Assembly: GCA_020637805.1 (NCBI GenBank)
Contig: JACKJU010000001.1
Coordinates: 124,001 to 188,000, forward strand
Direction: 5' to 3'
Length of the DNA: 64,000 nucleotides
DNA from: Nitratireductor sp.
GTDB lineage: Bacteria > Pseudomonadota > Alphaproteobacteria > Rhizobiales > Rhizobiaceae
Under the pieces are notes generated by a model. It made no database searches. It saw only the letters and a list, made by a program, of their open reading frames with translations, and was not told the origin of the DNA. Positions 50,843-58,741 of this stretch are shown here, in pieces. Position 1 is the first letter of the stretch, and every line of letters begins with the position of its first letter. The position numbers and the translations under genes are program-made.

Positions 50843-51118
50843 TCAGCCGTTTACGGCATCCTTGAGCGCCTTGCCCGGCTTGAAGCGCGGAACCTTGGCT
50901 GCGGGCACGTCAACGGTGGCGCCGGTCTGAGGATTGCGGGCCGTGGTGGCCTTGCGATCAGCGACAACGAAATTGCCGAAACCGAGAAGGCGCACATCGT
51001 CGCCTCCCTTGAGCGAATTCGTTATGGAGTCGAGCACCGCATCAACTGCATCCGATGCCTGCGCTTTGGTGAGGCCGGCGGAGTCCGCCACGGCTGCAAT
51101 AAGCTCGTTCTTGTTCAT
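50843..51118 (-). CDS. hupB: DNA-binding protein HU
   Basis: A 91-aa histone-like protein: MNKNELIAAVADSAGLTKAQ at the N-terminus and the HU signature GFGNFVVADRKATTARNPQT with the DNA-intercalating Pro in RNPQTG near residue 63. It forms dimers that bend DNA and structure the nucleoid. ATG 51118 has GGAGGACAATATC before it, an ideal site; the frame extension upstream is not coding. A monocistronic unit with its own terminator. The single type (no alpha/beta pair) is usual in alphaproteobacteria. Confidence 0.97.
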   Translation of the reverse strand: MNKNELIAAVADSAGLTKAQASDAVDAVLDSITNSLKGGDDVRLLGFGNFVVADRKATTARNPQTGATVDVPAAKVPRFKPGKALKDAVNG

Positions 51119-51424
51119 GATATTGTCCTCCAATATGTATGCAGTCGTTTCTGCAAGAGACGGCGGTAAATTCGCCTTTTGAAGCGCCAAATACAAACCA
51201 AAAAGTGTTCAAAAGCCCGGAAAAGTCCGGTTTTGGGCGAATTGCCTGTGATTTTTCGGGCAGGCGATGCGATGTCGAGCCCCAACAAGGGTGAATTTCA
51301 CTTCGCAAATCCACTTTTGCGCGAATCGGATGACGCTGATTCTGCCCCAACCCCTTGCCTGCAAAGACTTCCAGTACTGCGGCAACGGTCATGCCGGGCC
51401 AGCGGCAGCGCCCGCAATGCCACG
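51119..51424 (-). other. Gap between HU and cckA, with a terminator-like hairpin
   Basis: A 306-base region without a gene. It must hold the HU promoter. At 51211-51238 the minus strand reads ACCGGACTTTTCCGGG then CTTTTG, with flanking GCCC/GGGC also complementary. This is a weak candidate terminator for cckA, whose stop is about 190 bases upstream of it. Confidence 0.4.
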
Positions 51425-54109
51425 TCAGCTGTCCAGCATTTCCTTCACGGTCGTCGCGAGTTGCTTGAGCGAGAACGGCTTCGGGAGGAAACCGAAGCGG
51501 TCGCGCTCTTCTTCCGGAAGGTTCTTTGCGAACGCTTCCTCGGCATAACCCGAAACGAAAATGAACTTCAGGTCCGGATGCTTCTTGCGCACTTCGCGGA
51601 GCAGCGTCGGTCCATCCATTTCGGGCATGACCACATCGGATACGATCAGGTCGATTTCGTCGCCGTATTCCTCAAGAATTTCGAGGGCCTCCACGCCGCT
51701 AACCGCCTCGTGGACCTCGTAGCCGCGCGACGCAAGCGCCCGGGAACCGAACGCGCGGACAGCGTCCTCGTCCTCGACTAGCAAGATCGTCGCGCTTCCG
51801 GTCAGATCACGGGGGGCGTCCTTCTTGACCACGCTTTCTGCAGCATCCGGCTCTTCCTTCTCCACGGGTATGTGACGCGGCAGGAAAACGCGGAAGGTTG
51901 TTCCCTCTCCCACGGTCGATTCCGGATAGATGAACCCGCCAGTCTGCTTGACGATACCGTAGACGGTCGAAAGGCCAAGGCCAGTTCCCTTGCCAACCTC
52001 CTTGGTCGAGAAGAATGGTTCGAATATCTTTTCGATGACTTCCCTGGGCATGCCGGTGCCCTCGTCCTTGACTTCGAGAAGAACGAAATCCTCGTTCGGC
52101 ATTTCCTGATAGCCATAGGTGGCGACACCGTCTGCCTGAAGGTTGGATGTCGTGACTGTAAGCTTGCCGCCATCGGGCATGGCATCCCTGGCATTCACGG
52201 CCAGATTGACGATTACCTGTTCGAGCTGTGAAAGGTCTGCCTTAACCGGCCACAGGTCGCGGCCATGCGTGACAGAAAGTGTTACCTTTTCACCAAGCAG
52301 CCGGTCGAGAAGCATGCGGAGGTCGGAAAGCACTTCGCCCAGTTGAAGAACCTGCGGGCGGAGCGTCTGCCGGCGCGAGAATGCAAGCAGCTGGCGCACA
52401 AGGCTAGCAGCGCGATTTGCATTCTCCTTGATGTTCATGATGTCCTGGAACGACGGATCCGACGGACGGTGATTGGCCAGAAGCAGATCGGAGAATCCGA
52501 TTATTGCAGTCAAGACATTGTTGAAGTCATGGGCCACACCACCGGCAAGCTGGCCAACCGCCTGCATCTTCTGCCCCTTGGCAAACTGGTCCTCGAGCGC
52601 GCGCTGTTCGGTCGTCTCCAGCGCATAGACTATGACACGCTCGTTTTCGCCCTCACGCTGGGAATCGTCGCCCACGCCGTCATCAACCGGACTGAGAAAA
52701 AACCTGACATATCTGGTCCTATCGGCTGCCATGGCGAGTTCAACCGGCCTCGCCTCCTCCATTTCGCCGTTCAGGACTGCCTTGAGCGCATTTGCAATTG
52801 TTTCCCTGTCTTCGGGCTGAACAAGGCTCTCAAGGGTGACCCCATTAGCGCTGGAAGGCTTCTCCAGAGACTTCTCGAACATGCGCATGAAGGGCGCATT
52901 TGTGCGAACTGTCTCCCCGGCGCTCGAGACCGACGCAATTGCGAGCGGCGTATTGTTGAAAAACCGCGTGAAGCGAAGTTCCGCATCGAGGAGCGCGCTA
53001 TCGGTTTCCTCCTTGCCAAGACGGTTGATGACTAGCGTTCTCGACGTACCGGGCGAACCATCCGAGGATGGGGAAACCTTGTGATAGAGCCTGACCGGGA
53101 AGCTGTGCCCCGACGACGGCGTGAAATCGACATCGATGACCGCGGTCTTGGGTTCGTTTTCTTCCGGTTTGACGGCCGAAACAAGAGTTGTGCCCTGAGG
53201 CCCGAGAAAATCGGAGAGCTTCAGGCTGCCCTGCTCGAACAAGGCAAGGTCGACGCCAATCCAGTCGGCAAGAGTGGCGTTGAGATAGACGACCTCCCCA
53301 TTTTCACTGCTTGAGAAGAAACCGGCCGGCGCGTGGTCGAGATAATTGATCGCGTTCTGAAGTTCCCTGAAGGCAATTTCCTGAGCCTGGCGGTCGTTTG
53401 TGACATCAAGGATTTGCCATACCGTAAGCCCGTCCTTGTACGAAGGATGCGACATGGCTCGCGCACGCAGCCTAAACCAGCGCGCGCCGCTCTGTCCGGG
53501 CACAAATCCGTCTGGAATACGGATTTCCTCGGATGTCGGCATGCCTTCGTGCGCCCGGGCGCTTAAGCGGTAAACAGCCTCCGCCGCCTGCGTGTTGCGC
53601 GAAAATATCTTCTCTATGCCCGAAATCTCGAGTTCGCTTTGCGCTCCCGTTATGTCGCCATAGGCCCGGTTGGCATAAATGATGCTGCCTTCCCGGTCGG
53701 TAACCAGAATTCCGGAATCCATTCCGTTGACAAGGTTCTGCGAAAACTCGTCATTGCGACGGTTGGCAGAGAGTTGAATGAACCCAAGTGAAAAGACGAA
53801 CAGGAAGAACGCACCAATTCCGGCAAGCGCTCCCATGACAGCGAGCAACACGGGCTGGCCTATTTCATTTCTCGCCGTGTAGACCAGCACCGTGGCAGCG
53901 GCGACCACAAGAATGCCCAGAAGCAGCAGCCCCCAGGGTCCGGCACTATTTCCATGCCGGTTGACAATCGGATCAAGCCGTTGCGCCGCGGCGTTTCTGT
54001 CAAGCGCCTTCGAGGCGGTCCTGTCTGCGGTCGCCTGATCCGCGTCGTCTTTCGTTTTCAATCGAACCCTGCCCTGACACTGACGCCGCGCCAGCCTGAC
54101 CCAAACCAC
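51425..54109 (-). CDS. cckA: Hybrid sensor histidine kinase CckA
   Basis: An 894-aa hybrid kinase that, through ChpT, phosphorylates CtrA and CpdR in the alphaproteobacterial cell-cycle pathway. Two membrane segments lie at about residues 58-78 and 85-110. Tandem PAS domains fill about 120-500, interrupted by a diverged third sensor region. The phosphoacceptor helix has GGVAHDFNNVLTAIIGFSDL (His near 527). An ATPase domain follows with EVKDEGTGMP and KGTGLGLSTVYG, and a receiver domain has Asp near 824 (LIVSDVVMPEMDG). An internal TTG (54061, after AGGG) is a possible shorter start. It lies divergent from the FliO-domain gene; a CtrA-type box is between. Confidence 0.95.
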   Translation of the reverse strand: MVWVRLARRQCQGRVRLKTKDDADQATADRTASKALDRNAAAQRLDPIVNRHGNSAGPWGLLLLGILVVAAATVLVYTARNEIGQPVLLAVMGALAGIGAFFLFVFSLGFIQLSANRRNDEFSQNLVNGMDSGILVTDREGSIIYANRAYGDITGAQSELEISGIEKIFSRNTQAAEAVYRLSARAHEGMPTSEEIRIPDGFVPGQSGARWFRLRARAMSHPSYKDGLTVWQILDVTNDRQAQEIAFRELQNAINYLDHAPAGFFSSSENGEVVYLNATLADWIGVDLALFEQGSLKLSDFLGPQGTTLVSAVKPEENEPKTAVIDVDFTPSSGHSFPVRLYHKVSPSSDGSPGTSRTLVINRLGKEETDSALLDAELRFTRFFNNTPLAIASVSSAGETVRTNAPFMRMFEKSLEKPSSANGVTLESLVQPEDRETIANALKAVLNGEMEEARPVELAMAADRTRYVRFFLSPVDDGVGDDSQREGENERVIVYALETTEQRALEDQFAKGQKMQAVGQLAGGVAHDFNNVLTAIIGFSDLLLANHRPSDPSFQDIMNIKENANRAASLVRQLLAFSRRQTLRPQVLQLGEVLSDLRMLLDRLLGEKVTLSVTHGRDLWPVKADLSQLEQVIVNLAVNARDAMPDGGKLTVTTSNLQADGVATYGYQEMPNEDFVLLEVKDEGTGMPREVIEKIFEPFFSTKEVGKGTGLGLSTVYGIVKQTGGFIYPESTVGEGTTFRVFLPRHIPVEKEEPDAAESVVKKDAPRDLTGSATILLVEDEDAVRAFGSRALASRGYEVHEAVSGVEALEILEEYGDEIDLIVSDVVMPEMDGPTLLREVRKKHPDLKFIFVSGYAEEAFAKNLPEEERDRFGFLPKPFSLKQLATTVKEMLDS

Positions 54110-54222
54110 GGCGAATCCCTGTACTGAGGTTTAATTTGGAACATATTCGAATTGGAGTTGGAAGTAACCTCAAGTTCCAGACTTTGTGCGGCTTTGGCGC
54201 ATTCAGGTGCGCAGCATCGCGA

Positions 54223-54258
54223 ATTATCGCCATATCCGATGTTTAAGCACTCCTTAAC
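54223..54258 (-). promoter_or_regulatory. CtrA-type box and -10 element upstream of cckA
   Basis: A perfect TTAA-N7-TTAA(C) CtrA consensus at 54243-54258 (inner bases GCACTCC) and, on the minus strand, GATAAT at 54223-54228. The CtrA box covers the -35 position of this putative promoter, which is the usual layout for CtrA-activated promoters. The transcript would begin near 54216, about 107 bases before the cckA ATG. Confidence 0.6.
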
Positions 54259-54295
54259 GCAACAATGCCAATTTTATTCGTGCAACAGGCCATGA

Positions 54296-54325
54296 TTGCA
54301 CCAACTAGAATGTGCGTCCTATAGT
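54296..54325 (+). promoter_or_regulatory. Candidate sigma-70 promoter for the FliO-domain gene
   Basis: TTGCAC, an 18-base spacer, then TATAGT (5 of 6 to consensus), 63 bases upstream of the ATG at 54388. The CtrA-type box lies 38 bases upstream of the -35, so it could affect this promoter as well as cckA. Assigned by inspection. Confidence 0.4.
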
Positions 54326-54387
54326 GGCCGGGAACCTGAAGCCAATAGCGGAATTGATTTCCGGTAAGCAGACAAGGAGACGTCTGA

Positions 54388-55323
54388 ATGGCCTGGCTAC
54401 AAGAAATGCTTGGCAATTCCGGCAATATGGGATTGCAACTCACCCTCATTTTCGTGGCGCTTGTCGTCGCGCTACTGCTGCTTTTCTGGCTGTTCCGGAA
54501 GATATTCGGTGGCGGGCAAACGCGTTTCTCCAAAGGCCGCCAGCCACGCCTTTCGGTAACCGATGCTGCCGTCGTCGACGACAAGCGTCGTCTCGTGCTG
54601 GTACGGCGCGACAATGTCGAGCACCTTGTCATGATCGGCGGGCCGTCGGATATCGTTGTCGAAACGAATATCGTACGTGCCGCGCCGGTTGCTACGCCAG
54701 CGCACCCTGTTCCACAAAACGCTACTCCACAAACGTCCGCTCACGCCAACACGCCAGTCGAAAGCAGCCCTGCACCGGCTCAAATCAATCCGGTTTCACA
54801 GACCGTGGCTGCTCCAATCGCGCCGGGCGTTTCCACCGGAAGGTCAACCGAACCGGCCCCGGCAAGTGCGCCAGCCTCAAGCCGTCCAGGTGAAGCAGTG
54901 TCAGCTGGCGCTGTTGCTACGGGCGTTGCCGCAGCCGCAGCCGTCGCGCACCTTGGAACCGAAGACGCCCAGGCTTCCACTTCCAATGCGCCTGCCGTTT
55001 CGAGTTCGGATAAACCGGTCGCGGAAGCGGAGATTCTGTCCGAAGAGACGGTGAGCGATACCAGTTCGGAAGTCCGGGCCTCGCTTGCGGAGTTTGCTTC
55101 GGCTTCTCCTGAGCCTGCTAAAGATACCGCAGATGATGATGGCGTGGATCTGGGAGGAAGCCTGGCTGACAGCCTTCATGACGCGTTGGGGCTGGATGCC
55201 GGAGAAACCGTAACAGATACCACCAACGAGGTTACTTCTGCGGCCCCGGACGTTTCCGTTTCGCCAGAAAGCGCGGATGATGAAATGCGCCGACTGCTCG
55301 ATGAACTGAGCGCGGAGCGCTGA
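54388..55323 (+). CDS. FliO-like membrane-anchored protein with disordered tail
   Basis: A 311-aa protein. One membrane segment at about residues 17-36 (LTLIFVALVVALLLLFWLF) is followed by a FliO-type cytosolic domain (about 45-90) with RRLVLVRRDNVEHLVMIGGP and SDIVVETNI. Residues 95-311 are a Pro/Ala/Ser/Glu-rich low-complexity tail without a fold. FliO helps assemble the flagellar export gate, but no other flagellar gene is in the window, and proteins of this shape sit next to cckA in many Hyphomicrobiales. A flagellar role is therefore not assured. AAGGAGACG precedes the ATG. Confidence 0.75.
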   Translation: MAWLQEMLGNSGNMGLQLTLIFVALVVALLLLFWLFRKIFGGGQTRFSKGRQPRLSVTDAAVVDDKRRLVLVRRDNVEHLVMIGGPSDIVVETNIVRAAPVATPAHPVPQNATPQTSAHANTPVESSPAPAQINPVSQTVAAPIAPGVSTGRSTEPAPASAPASSRPGEAVSAGAVATGVAAAAAVAHLGTEDAQASTSNAPAVSSSDKPVAEAEILSEETVSDTSSEVRASLAEFASASPEPAKDTADDDGVDLGGSLADSLHDALGLDAGETVTDTTNEVTSAAPDVSVSPESADDEMRRLLDELSAER

Positions 55324-55365
55324 CCGCTTCGGTGGTTCGGAAGCTCAATCCCGGAATCAACAATC

Positions 55366-55401
55366 AAAAAAGGCGCGGGCTTTGAAAGCCCGCGCCTTTT
55401 T
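55366..55401. terminator. Bidirectional intrinsic terminator
   Basis: A 12-bp perfect GC-rich stem (GGCGCGGGCTTT/AAAGCCCGCGCC) flanked by A6 on one side and T5 on the other, so it can end both the plus-strand FliO-like gene and the minus-strand gltA. It is 42 bases past one stop and 24 past the other. Confidence 0.93.
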
Positions 55402-55424
55402 CCTTGTCATGGATGTCGAAGTTA

Positions 55425-56714
55425 CTAGCGATCTTCGACCGGAATGTAATCGCGCTGCGCAGCCCCAGTGTAGAGCTGGCGAGGGCGACCGATGCGCTGA
55501 TGCGGGTCTTCGATCATTTCCTTCCACTGGGAAATCCAGCCAACCGTACGTGCGAGAGCAAACAGCACGGTGAACATATTGGTCGGGAAACCCATCGCCT
55601 TCAGCGTGATGCCTGAATAGAAGTCGATATTCGGATAGAGCTTCTTCTCGATGAAGTACTCATCGGACAGCGCAATGCGTTCCAGTTCCATCGCGACCTG
55701 CAGCAGCGGATCGTTTTCGTCGCCAACTTCCTTGAGGACCTCGTGGCAGGTCTTCTGCATGATCTTGGCGCGCGGGTCATAGTTCTTGTAGACGCGGTGA
55801 CCAAAGCCCATGAGCCGGAATGGGTCGTCCTTGTCCTTGGCGCGTTCGATGTACTCGGGAATACGGTCGACCGATCCGATCTCGGAAAGCATGTTGAGGG
55901 CTGCTTCGTTCGCGCCGCCATGGGCCGGTCCCCACAGGCAGGCGATACCTGCAGCAATACAGGCAAACGGGTTGGCGCCCGACGAACCGGCAAGCCGCAC
56001 GGTCGACGTCGATGCATTCTGTTCGTGGTCCGCATGAAGGATGAAGATGCGGTCCATCGCCTTGGCCAGAACCGGGTTCACCTCATATTTTTCGCATGGC
56101 ACGGAGAAGCACATGTGCAGGAAGTTCGAAGCGTAGTCGAGATCGTTCCTGGGATACACGAAGGGCTGGCCGATGTGATACTTGAAAGCCATTGCAGCAA
56201 TGGTCGGTATCTTTGCGACCATGCGAAGCGAGGCAACCATGCGCTGATGCGGATCGGAGATGTCGGTGGAGTCGTGGTAGAACGCCGACAGAGCGCCGAT
56301 CACGCCGGTCATGACAGCCATTGGGTGTGCGTCGCGGCGGAAGCCCGTAAAGAAGCGGTGAATCTGTTCATGCACCATGGTGTGGTACGTGATGCGATTG
56401 TGGAAATCCTCGTTCTGAGCCTTGGTCGGCAACTCGCCATAAAGCAGCAGGTAGCAGGTCTCAATGAAGTCGCCGTGTTCGGCAAGCTGCTCTATCGGGT
56501 AACCGCGATGAAGCAGAATTCCCTGTTCACCATCGATGAATGTGATCGAGCTTTCGCAGGATGCCGTGGAGGTGAAGCCCGGGTCGTAGGTGAACATCCC
56601 GGTATCCTTGTAGAGCGAACTGATGTTCACGACATCGGGACCATGGGTACCCGAGCGGATGCCGAACTCCCAGCTGTCGTCGCCAACTTTCAGCGTTGCA
56701 TTCCCGTCCGTCAT
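55425..56714 (-). CDS. gltA: Citrate synthase
   Basis: A 429-aa type II (hexameric) citrate synthase condensing acetyl-CoA and oxaloacetate in the citrate cycle. Catalytic residues are visible: His in LWGPAHGGANEAAL, His in MGFGHRVYKNYDPRA and Asp in YPNIDFYSGI. The N-terminal beta domain (KVGDDSWEFGIRSGTHGPDV) is also typical. ATG 56714 is chosen since AGGAG lies 8 bases upstream and it gives the standard length; the frame extends 18 codons upstream without conserved sequence. Confidence 0.98.
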   Translation of the reverse strand: MTDGNATLKVGDDSWEFGIRSGTHGPDVVNISSLYKDTGMFTYDPGFTSTASCESSITFIDGEQGILLHRGYPIEQLAEHGDFIETCYLLLYGELPTKAQNEDFHNRITYHTMVHEQIHRFFTGFRRDAHPMAVMTGVIGALSAFYHDSTDISDPHQRMVASLRMVAKIPTIAAMAFKYHIGQPFVYPRNDLDYASNFLHMCFSVPCEKYEVNPVLAKAMDRIFILHADHEQNASTSTVRLAGSSGANPFACIAAGIACLWGPAHGGANEAALNMLSEIGSVDRIPEYIERAKDKDDPFRLMGFGHRVYKNYDPRAKIMQKTCHEVLKEVGDENDPLLQVAMELERIALSDEYFIEKKLYPNIDFYSGITLKAMGFPTNMFTVLFALARTVGWISQWKEMIEDPHQRIGRPRQLYTGAAQRDYIPVEDR

Positions 56715-57015
56715 ATTAGCGCTCCTCTTGTTCGAATTCATGCAGCCCGCCCACATACCCGCCTTCACCAGGCAGGTTGGTCATTCGCGCGAATGCCAAT
56801 ATATCAACCCCAAAGGTCGCAGATGGTGCGCTGCAAAATAACTCTGTTGCAGTGCGTGTTTCCTAGCCCATTTACCATTACGAGACAAGTGGACACACCA
56901 TACACAGAAGTAGAACCGTATTGTTCTGTACAGTAATGCGCCTGCAGGGTCGGGCCGTAGACGCGAAATATTTGCGCCGACGGGCCCTGCCTGTGAATTC
57001 AAACCATTTAAAAGG
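56715..57015 (-). other. Gap between gltA and gltX
   Basis: About 300 bases with no gene. On the minus strand a TATATT -10-like element is 60-70 bases before the gltA ATG, with no clear -35. A perfect dyad CTGCAA-10-TTGCAG is at 56831-56852, and a GC-rich imperfect hairpin (GCAGGG/CCCTGC arms) at about 56943-56992 follows the gltX stop and may terminate it. Confidence 0.4.
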
Positions 57016-58449
57016 TCAAACCTGAGCCTTGAGGCGTGCGAGGCTTTCTTCCTTGCCGAGCACCGCCAGGACATCGAACACACCGGGTGAAGTCGTGCGG
57101 CCCGTCAGTGCGCAGCGAAGCGGCTGGGCCACCTTGCCGAGCTTGAGGCCGCTTTTCTCAGAATAGGCTCTAACTGCCGCATCCGTCGATTCCACGGTCC
57201 ATTCAGAAATGGCTTCCAGATCGGGAATGAGGCCCGCCAACACCTCCCGACCTCCATCAGCGAGGATTGCCTCGGCCTTCTCCTCCATCTGCAGCGGAAC
57301 GGATACGTAGAGGTAGGCGGCGCTATCTATCAGTTCGACAAGCGTCTTGGCGCGCTCCTTGAGGCCTGGCATCGCTTCTACCAGCTTGTCTCGCTTTTGC
57401 GGTTCCAGCGTTTTGCCCATGGGCGTCTCGAGGTCGATCTCACCCAGGATTTCGGCAACGCGGTCTGCGAGATAGGCATCGTCCGCCTCCCTGATGTAGT
57501 GCCCGTTCAAGGCCTCGAGCTTCTTGAAGTCAAACCGGGCGGCAGCCTTGTTCATGCCATCGAAACCGAACCAGCTCACCATCTCCTGCGTGGACATGAT
57601 CTCGTCGTCGCCATGCGCCCAGCCAAGGCGTACAAGATAGTTCCGCAGCGCCTCCGGCAGATATCCCATGGCGCGGTAGGCTTCCACACCGAGCGCCCCG
57701 TGACGCTTGGAGAGCTTGGCGCCGTCCGGACCATGAATGAGCGGGATGTGCGCCATTACCGGCACATTCCAGCCGAGCGCCTTGTAGATCAGCGTCTGCC
57801 TGCCGGCGTTTGTCAGGTGGTCGTCGCCACGGATGATGTGCGTTACACCCATGTCGTGATCATCCACGACTACCGCCAGCATGTAAGTTGGCGTGCCGTC
57901 CGAACGCAGGATGATGAAATCATCGAGGTCCTTGTTCGGAAACCGGACTACACCCTGAACCTTGTCATCGACAACGGTTTCGCCCTCGAGTGGAGCCTTG
58001 AGACGGATCACGGGCTTCACCCCGTCGGGTGCCTCGGAAGGCGAACGGTCGCGCCACGTGCCATCGTAGCGGGGTGGCCTGCCCTCGGCTTTCGCCTTTT
58101 CGCGCATCTCCGAAAGTTCTTCCGGCGTGCAATAGCAATAATAGGCGGCGTCCTGCACGACGAGCTGTTCTGCAATCTCGCGATGACGGGCGGCTCTCTC
58201 GAACTGCGAAACCGGTTCACCCGACCAGTCGAGTCCAATCCAACTCAGCCCGTCAAGTATCGCGTCCACGGCTTCCTGGGTCGAGCGCTCGCGATCCGTA
58301 TCCTCGATTCGTAGCAGCATCTCGCCCTGGTTGGCCTTGGCGAAGAGCCAGTTGAACAAAGCTGTACGGGCGCCGCCGATGTGCAGAAAACCGGTGGGTG
58401 ACGGTGCAAAGCGCGTTACCACCTTGCCGCTGTTGCTGATATCGCTCAT
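57016..58449 (-). CDS. gltX: Glutamyl-tRNA synthetase
   Basis: A 477-aa class I synthetase charging tRNA-Glu. Rossmann HIGH-type motif FLHIGGAR is near residue 23 (variant HIGG, normal for GluRS), KLSKRHG near residue 247, and FAPSPTG opens the protein. An anticodon-binding helical domain completes the C-terminal third. ATG 58449 is used because MSDISNSGKVVTRFAPSPTG begins at the usual position; 64 codons of open frame upstream have no conserved sequence. Divergent from comEC; gltX-gltA adjacency is conserved in the order. It could be the tRNA-Gln-charging (non-discriminating) form if gatCAB is present elsewhere. Confidence 0.97.
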   Translation of the reverse strand: MSDISNSGKVVTRFAPSPTGFLHIGGARTALFNWLFAKANQGEMLLRIEDTDRERSTQEAVDAILDGLSWIGLDWSGEPVSQFERAARHREIAEQLVVQDAAYYCYCTPEELSEMREKAKAEGRPPRYDGTWRDRSPSEAPDGVKPVIRLKAPLEGETVVDDKVQGVVRFPNKDLDDFIILRSDGTPTYMLAVVVDDHDMGVTHIIRGDDHLTNAGRQTLIYKALGWNVPVMAHIPLIHGPDGAKLSKRHGALGVEAYRAMGYLPEALRNYLVRLGWAHGDDEIMSTQEMVSWFGFDGMNKAAARFDFKKLEALNGHYIREADDAYLADRVAEILGEIDLETPMGKTLEPQKRDKLVEAMPGLKERAKTLVELIDSAAYLYVSVPLQMEEKAEAILADGGREVLAGLIPDLEAISEWTVESTDAAVRAYSEKSGLKLGKVAQPLRCALTGRTTSPGVFDVLAVLGKEESLARLKAQV

Positions 58450-58741
58450 GGGGAAACCTTCCATCGGCCCGGCACTTTCCGCACGAGTGGTGCGGCTGCT
58501 GTGCGGGCGCGGTTGTAATTCATTTGCGCGGTGATGTAGCATGATCGTCACCGTACACAAGGGGAGACGGCGCATTACCCGCGATAGCGCACCGCCCCTT
58601 GCCGTTCCGGCGCACTCCCGCAATTGCCCCTGATCCGGCATTTCAGGTTGGTGCTTTCAAACCCACACGATCTCAACCCGGTTGCAAAAGGATATGCGGC
58701 CGAAGCAAACGAGTTGCGTCCTGAATGGCCGCAGTGTGGCA
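58450..58741 (+). other. Intergenic region between gltX and comEC
   Basis: About 290 bases between divergent genes. The sequence is GC-rich with several short frames but no ribosome-binding sites. No good LexA box (GTTC-N7-GTTC) was found, although GTTC-CGGCGCA-CTCC near 58606 is a loose match. Promoters for both genes must lie here; none stands out. Confidence 0.4.

Noticed and set aside
58600..58625. LexA box upstream of comEC
   Set aside because: Only a loose match (GTTC then CTCC after 7 bases); the second half-site is not GTTC.
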